From contig CM038469.1 in assembly GCA_021464415.1 (NCBI GenBank), forward strand, positions 28,327,736-28,391,735: 64,000 nt of DNA, read 5' to 3'. Position 1 is the stretch's first letter, and the number at the start of each line of letters is the position of its first letter. Both the position numbers and the translations under genes were made by a program. This stretch comes from Lonicera japonica. Lineage: Eukaryota; Streptophyta; Magnoliopsida; Dipsacales; Caprifoliaceae. This document shows, piece after piece, positions 47,836-61,967 of this stretch. The notes below the pieces were generated by a model. It was not told the DNA's origin. It did not search any database and was given only the letters and a program-made list of their open reading frames with translations.

Positions 47836-49206
47836 TTAACATAAATTCTCTTGTGAGAAAATCTGGAATAGAGTTTTCGCTTCCTTTGATATATTCTATA
47901 TCAAAATCAAAAATACTTAATAATGATTGCCATCTAGCAAAAATTTGTTTTGAGGCAATGTTCTCAACGTCTTTTTCTAAAACATATTTAGCAGATTTGC
48001 AATCTATTCTGATTAAAAACCTTTTGTTTAACAAATCACTTTGGAATTTATTAATACAAAGTACTAAAGATAAAATTTCTTTTTTTATAGTAGAATAATT
48101 TACTTGTGTATTATCCCATGCGCCAGAGTGAAAACGTACGATTTGTTCAGTGGAATTTGGAGTTAATTTCTGCTTGAGGATTCCTCCAAAACTAATTTCG
48201 GAGGCGTCAGTTTCGACAATTTTAAAGGCAGAAGGAGTAGAGATGCCAAGACAAGGCAAAGTCTTAACATGTTTTTTAATATCTTGGACTATAGAAGTAT
48301 GAATTTTTGTCCAAGGAGGAGGATTATTTTGAAGTCGTTCAAATAACGGCTTACATTGTTTGCGGAGATCTTTATAGAAATCACTAATATAATTAAGGGA
48401 TCCTAGGAACCTTTGTAATTGGTTTTTATCTAATATTTCATCGGGGAATTTATCTGCAAATTGAATAGCTCTATCAATTGGTCTAATTTGGTTATACTGA
48501 ATGTTATGCCCTAAAAACCTAATTTTGGTTTGGAATAGGCAACATTTGGTAGGAGATAAAACTAAACCATTTATCTTAATTGTTTTAAAGAATGAGTTTA
48601 GGTGTTTCCAGTGCTCGTCTATTGACTTTGAAAAGATAAGCACGTCATCTACGTAGACTATGGAGAAATGACTAAAGGGATTTAGAATATCATTCATAAT
48701 ATTCTGGAATTCACTAGGAGCATTCTTAAGGCCAAATGGCATTACATTCCATTCGTAATGGCCGAAAGGGGTAGTAAAAGCTGTCTTATATCTATCTTCT
48801 TCATGGATTTGAATCTGCCAAAAACCACTCTTAAGATCAAATTTACTAAAGACTAAAGCCTGATCTAACCTGTTAATTAAATCTTTTTTATTAGGTAAAG
48901 GATACCTGATCCATTCCAGGATTTTGTTTAATGGTTTATAATTAATAACTAGTCTTGGGGATCCTCTTTCTATTTCAGCATTTTTATTGACATAGAAGGC
49001 AGGGCAAGACCATGGTGATTTACTTTTTCTTATGATTTTCTTTTGTGTTAAATCATTTATCTCTTTTTTGCAAAATTCCATTTGTTCATGATTCATTTGT
49101 ATAGGCCTAGCCTTAGTAGGAATTAAATGTTCTTTAAATTCCTTAGCATAAGGAAGCCTTACAATGTGCCTTTTTCGATGCCAAAAAGCATGGGGTAAAT
49201 CAGAAC
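47822..49206 (-). CDS. Endogenous florendovirus-like reverse transcriptase-RNase H
   Basis: The longest ATG-initiated stretch is 424 codons (49096-47822), but the frame stays open upstream to 49206 with the conserved lead-in block (HIVRLPYAKEF and IPTKARPIQMN), so the true domain is 5'-truncated by the (AAT)n array. Numbering from the internal Met: PRLVINYKPLN (47-57), FDLKSGFWQI (86-95, catalytic Asp 87), FGLKNAPSEFQ (121-131), YVDD (148-151), LGSLNYISDFY (231-241). RNase H acidic residues are at Asp297 (ETDAS), Glu340, Asp365 and Asp412 (PDFLTRE). All expected RT and RNase H acidic residues are present and there are no internal stops. The enzyme would copy pregenomic RNA and remove the template. 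It has lost the capsid and protease normally fused upstream; those lie in opposite orientation at 43699-45792. Confidence 0.92.
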
Positions 49207-50924
<1,718 letters not shown>

Positions 50925-51530
50925 AGTAATAAAACCTATAACTACAATTAATTTCTTCTAATACCTCATTTGTATATTAAGTATTTCAAAATAAGCATTT
51001 GAAGTCATCTCTCTTTGTATTTGATATTAATGGAAAGGTTATAATATATTATTATCCAATATAAACAGAATTGCTATATAACTTGTATGATTCTTGAGGG
51101 AAACATATCTCATATGAACTATGAAATGCCAAAGTAATGTGCCTAACACAATTTTTTTTCATCCTTTCATTTATTATTATGCGAGAAATATCAAAATCCT
51201 ATTTTGGGTTGTTTTTTTTTTAATTTTGAATTCAAATTCAAGTTTTCATTTTGTAAAGAAGAGCTGCCCGTTTAGTTGTAAATTCTTTAATTTGAATGTT
51301 TTTTCATTTTCAATTAAGGATTTGTAAATTTTGTAAATTTTTACATTTTTAATTAAAACTGTGTGGTTTGGAAGCCTTAACTGAAAATTTAAAAATATTA
51401 TCTACTAGGAGCCACTTATTAACTCACAAAGTTAATTTTATGAAATTGTATCCTTTATCACTAGTCGTCTCTTTATACCAACTTAAAATAATTCATTTCG
51501 AATGAACAATCTAATAGTCGAATCCTAATT
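50925..51530 (+). repeat. Y-type dispersed repeat copy (long form)
   Basis: It begins with the TTCTTCTAATACCTCATTTGTAT variant of the Y opening block at about 50950 and extends through the 450 bp shared with 40555-41064. Confidence 0.7.
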
Positions 51531-52314
51531 TATATATATAGGGATTGGACTATTAATATAGCACATAAACCACTATGAATTGGCGAAACTTTATAACCAA
51601 AAAATTTTAATGGTGAAATTAAAAGTGATGGGTCTTTTCACAGCATCTAACCAAAATTAATGATCACCGAATTTTCAATAACCAACTGTTTCATATATAC
51701 ACCGGCAAAATTAAAATTCAAAACTACAAGTAATCGAAATGTTTATTATGATTAAGACGTAATTAATAAAGAACCATTTAGAGATTATTATAATATAGGT
51801 TTGTAGGTGATCAAACAAACATGATTGTGTCTTTTACAGTATCTTTTTCTTATTCATCACGTCTACATAATTTCATTGAACCAATGTATATGTTAATCCA
51901 CATATCTTTAGTTTATCATTTTTTGAATAACGTATTACAACATAAATAAACGCTTATTTGTAATACATTTTTATTTACCAAAAACAAATTACGTAACATT
52001 ATTCAAATTAAAACTTTTTAAATTAAATTTTGTTTAGCATATTTGTCGATGTTATCCTGCTAAATACAACTATAATGCTTGTTACATCTAAAAACTTTTA
52101 ATTTTAAGATAATAATAAAATTCAATTAAGTAACGCAAATATGGTAATAATTGTCAAACCCAAAACAAGAAGCGCATTCCTAGTTTATGTTTAATTAAAT
52201 AATGCTAATATTGTAATAGATGTCAAACCCAACATAGCTACTACAACATTTCTTTTAGGCTAGAATTCAAATTTAATTTCTTCCAAAATTAAAATTGATT
52301 TCTCTAAAATTTAA
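51531..52314. other. AT-rich non-coding sequence
   Basis: I see no coding or element signature, only weak similarity (TGTCAAACCCAA-type phrases repeated near 52155 and 52217). Confidence 0.4.
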
Positions 52315-52625
52315 TTTAATTTCCTCCGATATGTCATTAATGGAATAAACTATATAAACCATAGAATTATGCTATAAATTAAGCTAATCGAAAAGTGTAA
52401 AATTAATTTATAGGAAGAAAAATGAAGCCACTATATAAGCAAGATATCATGTGCAATTCGTGAAACCCAACTTATTACATTGTTGTGAAAGAAGCATATT
52501 AGTTATGTCATGCTTTTTCAACTTACACAATATTTATTTCATGACAAAATTTCTACCCATTTAGTTTTAAATCTAAAAGAAATATAATGCCACTAACCTA
52601 TTAAATTAAGGGTTGTATAATCATA
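52315..52625 (+). repeat. X-type dispersed repeat copy without the MULE
   Basis: It matches the X block of the array (8505-8800): TTTCCTCCGATATGTCATTA, TTTATAGGAAGAAAAATG, AAGCAAGATATCATG, TTATTTCATGACAAA. At the end it reads through CTATTAAATTA where the array copies carry the Mutator-like MITE, so it represents the empty site. Confidence 0.65.
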
Positions 52626-53002
52626 AAAATGCGTTTGACAATTATTTACTTGTATATATTGTATATGCTAAGAAATACGTACTTCTCTATGTAAAATTAA
52701 TAGCTCAGCCACTTAATATGATACGATGATGTTTTAGATTAAGAGGTTTATTTATATTTTAAGATATAATTAATTTGCTAAATTTTATAATAAAAATTGA
52801 GTTGTATTTACCCCCAACCCAAGGAGAAAAAAAGATGAAAGACGTTAAACTAAACATCTTCAATGGTTCCTTAACTCAAACAAGTTAGGTTTGAAGAAAT
52901 GGAAGAAACTTAGAGCATCTTCAATTAATGTTGCAATCAATTTATTGGTACGAGTACAAAAAAGAGATGTATGGTTTCATTCTAGCTCGCACTAATTAAA
53001 GC

Positions 53003-53176
53003 TGTTAACATATCAATTAGCATACTAATTATACCAACTAATTGATATGATAGTTGACGTTTTATATATTCGATCTCTTTATTTCTTTATTTTATTTTGT
53101 TCTTAACCCTATATAAAGGGTTCTTTATTGTATTGTTAATTCATCAATTTAAATATACAAATTCTCTCTTTCTACA
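53003..53176 (+). mobile_element. Degenerate copia-type LTR (174 bp)
   Basis: It starts TGTTAACATATC and ends CTTTCTACA, with a TATATAAAGGG TATA box near 53110. It is followed at 53177-53187 by TATTATCAAAG, 8 of 11 matches to the tRNA-iMet primer-binding site. Size and layout resemble the better-preserved LTR at 63035-63215. Downstream, a 61 bp unit containing ATTGTGATTGGTGAGTGA is repeated in tandem (about 53266-53392). Confidence 0.5.
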
Positions 53177-53804
53177 TATTATCAAAGAGTTACGATCATC
53201 ATATTTTAATCGAGGTCGTAATCTTAGTTCCACAGTCGCCCACCAGCGATCTATCATCTTAAAAATGGGTATATCTCCGTATTGTGATTGGTGAGTGATG
53301 CCGAGTTCAATTGAATTTTATAAGTGAAGGGTATGTCTCTATATTGTGATTGGTGAGTGAAGCCGAGTCCAATTGAATTTTATAAGTGAAGTGAATCAAG
53401 GCCCGATAACTATGCATTGTGATATTTTAACCCATAAGGGATAATCAGATGAAGCTGATTGAATTTGTAAAAAATGTAAAATTTCAACTATATTGAGATT
53501 TTATCTCCAAAAATAAAATAATATTCACTTTTCATCCTATCTCTTTCTTTTTTGTTCTCCTTTTCTGGATTTCTTTTCAAAAAAAAATTACATCTTTCAA
53601 AATAAATGTAAAATTTTTAAACTGCCCTCCTACAACATCCTAAAACATTTAAAATTACAATTGCTCAATTATCTAACCTGCATCAACCTATATTTGCTCC
53701 CTGTATTTGTTTAACTTATTTTTAATAATTTGTTGTGGTTTATGTTCCAACAAACCCTTTCTCGCGTTAACCTCCACACTTCAAATTCAAATATAGTTAT
53801 AAAA

Positions 53805-54130
53805 CCGTGTTTATTAATTTCCTCCAATACATCATTTATATAATAAGTACGCACGTAAGGATTTTAAGGTGATAAAAATCTTTTAAAATTTTGTCCGAAA
53901 GAAAATTAAAAAAAAATTATTGTAAGGTTTGTATAATGATATTGGTGGAAGGTTCCTATAAAGTTAATTATAACTCTCACTTGAATAGTATATATGATTA
54001 TCCAATTATTTAAAGAGAAGAGATCTACAATTTGTATGATCCTTGAGGCAAACCTATATCATATGAACTATGAAATGCCAAAATAGTGTGTTTCCCTTCC
54101 ATTTATTGTTATGAATATATGTTAAGACAA
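53805..54130 (+). repeat. Y-type dispersed repeat copy
   Basis: It carries the TTTATTAATTTCCTCCAATAC opening block, ATCCAATTATTTAAAGAGAAG and ATGAACTATGAAATGCCAAA. It lies about 1.5 kb after the X copy at 52315, the same X-to-Y spacing as in the 7 kb units. Confidence 0.68.
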
Positions 54131-54139
54131 TATTTTGTA

Positions 54140-56995
54140 TGTTGGAGTTATTCTGAGTTCAAAATGTATTTCAGTTACAAGTTTAGTCCCCCTTAATCAA
54201 GTGGAAGCTTCTTCAACAATATAGATCTACACCAATCCATGGTTGTGATGAAATCTTAATGGTGGTTTGGTAAATCAAACACTAAGGATTTTCACAAGAG
54301 ATGATATTAATTTGTTTTTGTTTTAAAAATCCTTGTTTTGCCATGATTGCGTGGTTGGATAGTATCTATACTCTTTAGGGACATGATATGATTGATCCAA
54401 ATGCACAAAGTGTTTAGATCTCAATCTAAGGGAAGGGAATTCAGGTTCATCTAAGGGAAATCTAGATCAATCTAGTTTTACTGTGGTATAAACCTTTGAC
54501 AGTGGTGCGTGCAAATCCAGATCGTTGCATTAAAAAGCAGATCAATCTGACTGGCTGGTTAGTCTCGAAAGAATGATCTAGATCGATTGAGCAAATCCAA
54601 ATCCATCTGTTTTATGTTACCGCAAAACTTTTATAGTAGTGTGTAAGATAGATTGAACTAAAGTTTTAGATTACAACATAATGCTTTTAAACTTATGGTT
54701 GGTCTCTAACTATAAATAAGTGTGTAGGTCATTATTTGCATAACTGATTAATCTCATGCAGACGTAAAACAAATTACAAACCAGCCTAGAAGGGGAGAAC
54801 AAGATGTTGTTTATATATTAGATGTGAATGATTGTGAGAATCCGCAAATGCGACCCCCGGGTCTTGATCCCGTTCTTGGGCGTCTGAAACGTCGGAACGG
54901 ATTCCTTCGTTCCATTTGCTGAGATTCGAGTTGATAATTCATATCGTGTGTCCCTCTATCCTATTTCTAGATGGAAGGGGGGTTCGTTCAGAGTCGCCAG
55001 TACGTTTTACGAAAAAACGGACAAAAAGGGTTGTATAAGAGGAAAGGCTATAAACAAGCCTTTCTTTACATGTTTGTTTGCGAAACCAGAATTCTATAGG
55101 GTTTGGAAACTATGTTACGGATTGGGAAGGTGTTAAGCACCCGTTCTGCTCTTTCGATCTCTAGTGGTCTTTTATATGTTTATTTTATGTTGAAAAACTT
55201 GGATGCTTTTACTGACAGTCTACTACTTTCCGAATAAAAAACCCTAATTCTGGGAAAATGAGAAAGGGATGAAAAACCTTTGTGTTCCGAGATCCGATGT
55301 TTTGTTTTGAAAAAGATGTAAATACTAGTGACAAAAGCCCTTTTTTATTTAAGAGAGTCTCCCGTATTATTTCTTCAGATAATGACGGTTTTCTCGTATT
55401 TTGATTACTTTGAAAGAGTTCGGATCTTATGTCAGGACTGATTTAATATGGAATTTGAACTCTTGGAGGAGAGTTTTATCAGACACGTCGCAATCTATAA
55501 AAAAGACAGGATATGTTGAATTTTAGTTCCTAAGTAAGTTTTATCGGTCCGGATTTTGAAAATAGAAGTTATCCGAATGATAATATACTTACTTTTCTGG
55601 TTTTGTAAATGGTTTTATTAGAGTCTTTTGTTTTGAAAAAAGTAGACTATTTTATAACTTGGCAATAAATTTATTCAAATAAAACGTGGACAGAACAACA
55701 AAAGTAAAATAAGTACACAGATATCTGAATTTTAAATAGTAGAAGATACTTTCTTTACCTTCTCGACGAGAATAATAATAAGAAACAAAATATAATACGG
55801 CAGAGAGATCTCCGGCGATAATAATCTTTTTCTTCTTCAGATATTTCTGAAAATTCGACTCCAAAAGCGGGACACGTCGAGTGTCGAGAATAGATTCGAT
55901 GATTCATCATAAATAAGATAATTGTAGAAAATACTTGATAAAAAGACCAGAAAATCAGCTATCAAAGTAATAATTTTTAGATCCCAAGTTGCTGTCTCGA
56001 ACCCTTGGGGGTGTTGGCCTATTTATAGTGCTCGGGGGATATTGTCGCGCGACATTTCCACAGAAAGGGCAAGTGTCGCGCGACATGTTGAGCATTGTCG
56101 CGCGACAACCGGCTGAAGTGATGTTTCTGACAGACTGATGTGTCAGAGAGTGGATGGTCTGGGTCAGAGGGGTCTGTCGTGCGACATAAGGAAGATTGTC
56201 GCGCGACATTTGGATCTGCCGCGCGACATTTGGATCTGCCGCGCGATAATCCTTCTTAAAAACAGGTTTGTTGGCCAACAAACCCTTTCAGGACAGTTTC
56301 AGGTGCTCGGGTGGGTCCCGGGCTCCAAAAACTATACTTTTCGATAGTCGTTAGGGTTCTTGCGGGGGTCACGAATTGGGGTGTCTACAATGATATAATT
56401 ACTTTGGAGTACATAGCTCAAGTGGGAGAGGCCCAGGAATTTGGACTTGGACAACCCCGGTTCAAGCCTTGTGGTTGACTATTATTATTAAAGAGTCTTT
56501 GATAAGGCCTTGGGCCTTTGGGGCATTGGGCTTCTTTGAAAATTTCCAATATTTTTTATATTTAATTTCGTTTTTTTTTTAAATTTGTATTAGAGATTAA
56601 CATTGATTAGGTCGTGGGACTACCGTTACGCATAATTCGTTAACGCATTATTCCCACTTATCCTTACATTACGTACTTAAAAAACGACCTTCCTCTTTGA
56701 TAAGAACACAGAACGAGTTCTATTGTTTTAGTATGTATTTTCAACTTTGAATATATTTTTCTGGAGTATTTGAAAGTTCCATATAGAGTTATATTGTGCT
56801 GGTAGAACCCTAGATCGTTGAATCCTGGGAGGTGTGTGCTTACGAAGGCTGTCAGCGCTTCAACACAGCGGGCAATTTCACCTTAGGAAATTATGATCTC
56901 ACAAGTCTCAATCGATAAATTTATTTGTTTATTATTTTCACTATTTCCTCAGTATAATAAATTAATTATTTTTCTAACACAAGAGACCATATTTT
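54140..56995 (+). mobile_element. Possible LTR of a copia-type element, split by a solo LTR
   Basis: The sequence from TGTTGGAGTTATTC (54140) to TTTTTCTAACA (about 56990) has TG...CA-like ends. The left part carries imperfect dyads (CTAGATCAATCTAG near 54462, CAGATCAATCTG near 54538), and the right part has the pyrimidine-rich AT end seen in LTRs. It is interrupted by the solo LTR at 54833-56389. No target duplication was found, so the assignment is tentative. Confidence 0.35.
54833..56389 (+). mobile_element. Gypsy-type solo LTR (1.56 kb) with TGTCGCGCGACA repeats
   Basis: It starts TGTGAGAATCC and ends GGTGTCTACA; a perfect 5 bp duplication ATGAT flanks it (54828-54832, 56390-56394). The passage TTCAGAGTCGCCAGTACG and the GTGTTAAGCACCCGTTCTG block (about 55130) resemble LTRs of Tat/Ogre-type gypsy elements. 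The perfect palindrome TGTCGCGCGACA occurs at 56043, 56074, 56096 and 56197, a one-base variant at 56175, and two partial copies at 56218-56250. No internal domain remains. Confidence 0.85.
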
Positions 56996-59944
56996 CTCTA
57001 AAACTAAACCTATATCCCTGAAACTAGTAACTTCGAGTATTGGGAAGATATATTAACCACCAATAATGAGTCACTAGCTTGGAATTGGATTTTGTTTAGA
57101 TATGGACAAGTAAGCACATTTACCATATTAATGTTTCCTACGCTGCAAAACCACAAACCCCTTACCGATTACCATATCAAAATTTTGGCGTGCTAAAATT
57201 CATTACGATTAGCGTATCAAATTTTTGGTATACCAAAAAATTCAATGGGTACAATATTATAATGGTACATTACCAAATACACTTCATCTATTTTTTCTTA
57301 TTTTCAAAGAAAAAAAAATCAAAACATTTACCTACCAATCATTCATTATCATAGGAATTTAAAAATTTACATTAAAGAATACTAGAGAACTTTTTTTATT
57401 TTTGTCTCCCAAATAAAACAGAATGACTTGAGAAGCAATAGGAGTTCTACGACCAAATATTCCCATTCTTCAACCACATGTAAAGGGAAAACAAATGTTT
57501 ACTATTTCCTCCGTAGAAGATCTTTCATCAGAATTTCTTACTAAAATTTCAAAATACCTTAAATAACATTAACAATTAAAATGTAATTTTGAACTAAATA
57601 AAAGCACTAGCTTAACATAACTGAAAAGCTCTATAACAAAGGAGAATAGGAGATCTTAAGCCTCAGTCACCGGATACGACTTTATGTTACTTAATTACTT
57701 TGTTCACTTTAAATTGGCAATTTTGGCACATTGGTAATTTGATATACCAGCATTACCACCGATAATTAAAAAAAAATCAAATATTTATATAATTATTTCG
57801 GTAATAATTTTTGTTAGTGGTATCATATCATACGTCATCGTACGGTACAATTATCATACATACTATTATTGATTTGTATTGAAATTCGGTACAAAATTGA
57901 TATGATTCGCTATGATACAATATGGTAAGACATTTATGGTATAATTTTCCACCCGTAAGTCTTAGTAACTTGTAGATGAGGTCTCTTTTACTGGTCTCCA
58001 AATTAACTTTGTTTCATAAATATATATTGAATATGGATATTATTGGATAGCTTTCAACATGTACTTATTTTGATATATTTTCATATATATATAACCTAGA
58101 TAACAAAATAAAGTCACAAAACTAAACAAAAATGCTATGAAATTAGATAAAGATGTTTGGAAGCCAATATATATATATATATATGATGTGGCAGTTATAG
58201 TCGTACAAGTAAATATGATAGCCTCCTTCACAATGTCTTTGTTTCATGGGAACCGTCAGATTAATATTCAATCTAGCTACACGATTGCATTTGAACAATT
58301 TAGATGTTAATTAATTCGCATTCCTTTTAGTTTACCTCTTTTAATGGTAAACTTACAAAATTTGTTAGCAATTTGTTTTTGAATTAATTAACATTTTAAT
58401 AACAACTCGCTAGTATATAAGTTATATATATATATATATATAACTAAGCTACACATTATATTAGTCAGGTTCCAGAAACGGTATCATTCTTTTAAGTAAA
58501 GAACGGTTTTTCTCTTTTGAGGGAGTAAATGATTAAAGTTTTTGATGAAATTTGATAGGGATGATCTCCATAATGAGTAGTTCAACTCCAGCAAATTTCA
58601 TCAAAAAATTCAACCAGCAAGTGGGTGATCTAAAAATTTCAGAGATTGTGAGACATAAATTAATAAGTGAAAGTTTAATTTCAGAGAGAAAAAAAGAGGA
58701 GGTCGAAAATTTCTTCCATCGCGTATTTTGATTCAGATCATGCAACTGAACACGATTATCACATTAATTGTCTAATTTCTTTGGACGAAGCTGTAGCTGG
58801 AGTTTGGTGTTCGCGACTGCATTGAATTATGGAAATTTTATGTATTTTTATTTACAATGTCTAAATATTTAGCGGATATATGTAAGGGTATTATTGTCAT
58901 ATACTTTGGTGAAAAAAATTATTATAAATTAAATAAACATTCATTTATGTTGTAATACATTATTTTTTAGAAAGATTTAACTTTTTCGTTTGGGATATAA
59001 CCTAAAATTATTTTTTATTAAAAACTATTAGATTTCTAATAGTAGTGTATAATTTTATTTTGCATAAAATTTATAAAACATATAAATCTTTTTATCTCCC
59101 ACAATCTTTTAAGAATGTGTTTTGTGTAAAATGAAAGTATAAAATACACTCTTAATTTACAATGTCACGTGATCTTTCTCACTCAATTTTTTTTTTATAA
59201 ATCTTTAAAATGTAATAACTTTTAATACAAAACATGAATTATAATAGAAATTATATATTTGATCTAGTCATCATGACCTATAAATTAAGATTCATTGTGC
59301 TTATAATATTTTGTATATATAATTTCAAGAAAAAAAATAATAATAAATTATATAAACATCTAACATTTGTTCATATCTTATTAGTTCATTTCAATTTTAT
59401 ACAAAAGTTTAAAAATTCCTATTGAACCATATTTTTTAAAAATTTCAAGTGTTTAATATATATACACATTAATTTTTAAACAACCATTGACGATAATCTT
59501 AATAGAAGAAATTAGATTTTTTGAATAGACAAAACAAATTAAGCAATATTATTATGAACTAAACATAACAACTAATCTGAGAGAAGACAGCTTTCGGAAT
59601 TCCACAAACAAGGACTGAGTATGTTACTTAAATGAAAGAAACTGTTTTTGATAACATTATTTAAATATTTTTTTGGTACTTTAGCAAATATTGTTAATTT
59701 ATATTAGTTCTTCAGACGCGAATTTGTAAATAATTCGTTACATGAGACTATTTTTTGGTAGTAAACCCTTTACATGAGAATATTTTTTGACACATGTTCA
59801 CTGTGTAATTCACACACAATTTTTCATAATTTTCTAAACCCAACACAACTATTGCAGTTAATAATCTAATTACAACATTTTACGATTAGTATTAGAACAT
59901 TGTATGTAGTAGTTTAGGAAATAAGATTTATGTTTTTTTATATT
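56996..59944. other. AT-rich non-coding sequence with weak hAT/MITE-like repeats
   Basis: Between 57100 and 57960 many short GGTAAT/ATTACC and TGGTATACC-like inverted motifs suggest an old transposon with subterminal repeats, but no clean termini were found. 59040-59400 resembles the degenerate MITE interior at 2245-2570. No coding sequence was recognised. Confidence 0.4.
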
Positions 59945-60255
59945 TAGATTGAATTTTAATTTCTTCCGATATATCATTAAAGTAATATAAAGCATATATA
60001 GAACATAGTATTATTCTGTAATTAAACTAATGGACAAGTGTAAGATTAATTTATAGGAAAAGAAATGCAAGCCACTAAGCAAAACATCATGTGCAATTGG
60101 TGATTTCTCAACATGCTACATTGTTCTGATAGAAGCAAATTAGTTTACTCATGCTTTTTTACCTTTTTACAATATTTCATCTCATGACAAATTCTCTACG
60201 TATTTAGTGTTTAATTTAAAAGAAATACAAAGCATTAACTGTATTAAATGATCCA
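59945..60255 (+). repeat. X-type dispersed repeat copy without the MULE
   Basis: It contains TTTCTTCCGATATATCATTA, TTTATAGGAAAAGAAATGC, AAGCCACTAAGCAAAACATC and the terminal TAACTGTATTAAATGATC, which lacks the Mutator-like insertion present in the array copies. Confidence 0.65.
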
Positions 60256-60965
60256 ACATTAGAGTTTTTTTATTTGTTTGAGTGGTATTGCTTATATTGT
60301 TATTGCTTTAAGTGATATTATACAATTAATAAAGAGTTAATAATTGTAAAAATGTGTTGATTGGCAATTTACTACTTGTACGTAGCCTTAAAATTTAGTG
60401 GCCAAATTTATGGTATAATGTATAAATTAACTGTAGTCAAAATATATACTCCCTTCCATGTGGTTATAAAAAATATAATGGTGAGTGGCTCTTTTCAAAA
60501 GAAAATGATAATGGGGGTATATTCATAGTGAAGAAGGACAAAAATGCATGGTCTCTTTTTCCTCTTCTTTTGTAATAAGCATTCATTAATTTCATCAATT
60601 AACTTTTGTTGATGATGCATTTCAATTGTTTGGGAAAATGAGCTCAAATTAAGCTTCTTCAATGAGGCAAATACCACCCGAGTTTGACCCTTAGAGATAA
60701 CAATTGTAACTAGGGACAGCCTCAATTTTTTGAATAGATAAGTCTCTGTCACTTTTATACAGTGTCGTGAAACTTTGTGATAAAGACCAAAAAAAAATAT
60801 TGATTCAACTAAGAAAAATGTCTACTCCTTCAATCATAACTGCAACATTTTTGCTTAACTTTATCTTTTTTTTACTATATCTTTAATAAAGTTAACCTCT
60901 GTAAACTCTGTTAAAAGAAAATATGGAGAAAACAAGCCTATACTAATATTTTTTTTGTTCTTTAA

Positions 60966-61608
60966 GGCTCCGTTTGATAGCAACATGGAAAATGAAAAGA
61001 AAAATAACTAATTTAGGTGAGAAGATGGAAAATAAGTTGAGGGATGTGGTGAGATTAACTCTTGTTTTTTGCTTTTTTCCATGACAAAATTTTCTTTGGG
61101 TGATGGTGGAGAAAATTTTTCCACAAAATATTAAAGGAGGATGGAGGACATATACTCACAAAATTGAGTATGAGATGGAGAGGATCTCACCATATACCTC
61201 AACTAGAGATATAAATCTTTTTAAAGGGAGACAAGTAAATATTTTAAAGTAAAATAACAACATGTGTACTGATTGTTGTTTATTTGTGACATATATGCAA
61301 TAATACAATTATGTCTTTCAGAATAAATGTAAAGGCTTTTTAACTCCTAAATCATTTAAAATTTAAACAGCACACTTGTGTAACATGGATCACCTTATTT
61401 TCGATCCTTTTATTTGTTTAATTTGGGTGGCGCTATTGCCACCCCCCCCCCCCCCTTATCTCTCTGTAACACTCTTTTAAAAAAAATAAAGTTTTTTACT
61501 AATACCACACACAACTTTTTTTTTAACCTCGGTCATTAACACTTAATAACCAATAATAAAAATTAGTTGTTTTTTTTTTCATTTTCCATGTTGCTATCAA
61601 ACGGAGCC
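60966..61608. mobile_element. PIF/Harbinger MITE (GGCTCCGTTT family), 643 bp
   Basis: Ends GGCTCCGTTTGATAGCAACA and the complement of TTGCTATCAAACGGAGCC match essentially perfectly, with TAA on each side (60963-60965, 61609-61611). The interior from 61203 to about 61550 is repeated downstream at 61623. Confidence 0.85.
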
Positions 61609-61967
61609 TAATTTGCTCACAGCTAGAGATATAAATCTTTTTAAAGGGAGACAAGTAAATATTTTAAAGTAAAATAACAACATGTGTACTGATTGTTGTT
61701 TATTTGTGACATATATGCAATAATACAATTATGTCTTTCAGAATAAATGTAAAAGCTTTTTAACTCCTAAATCATTTAAAATTTAAACAGCACACTTGTG
61801 TAACATGGATCACCTTATTTTCGATCCTTTTATTTGTTTAATTTGGGTGGCGCTATTGCCACCCCCCCTTATCTCTCTGTAACACTCTTTTAAAAAAAAT
61901 AAAGTTTTTTACTAATACCACACACAACTTTTTTTTTGACCTCGGTCATTAACACTTAATAACCAAT
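61203..61967. repeat. Direct repeat, 420 bp offset, about 345 bp arms
   Basis: The segment starting CTAGAGATATAAATC at 61203 recurs at 61623 almost unchanged. The chief difference is the length of a C-run near 61445 compared with 61865. The first arm lies inside the MITE and the second lies 11 bases beyond the MITE's right flank. Confidence 0.92.

Noticed and set aside
55955..56347. Open frames with repeated VARQ-like residues
   Set aside because: They are produced by the TGTCGCGCGACA palindrome repeats, not by a protein gene.
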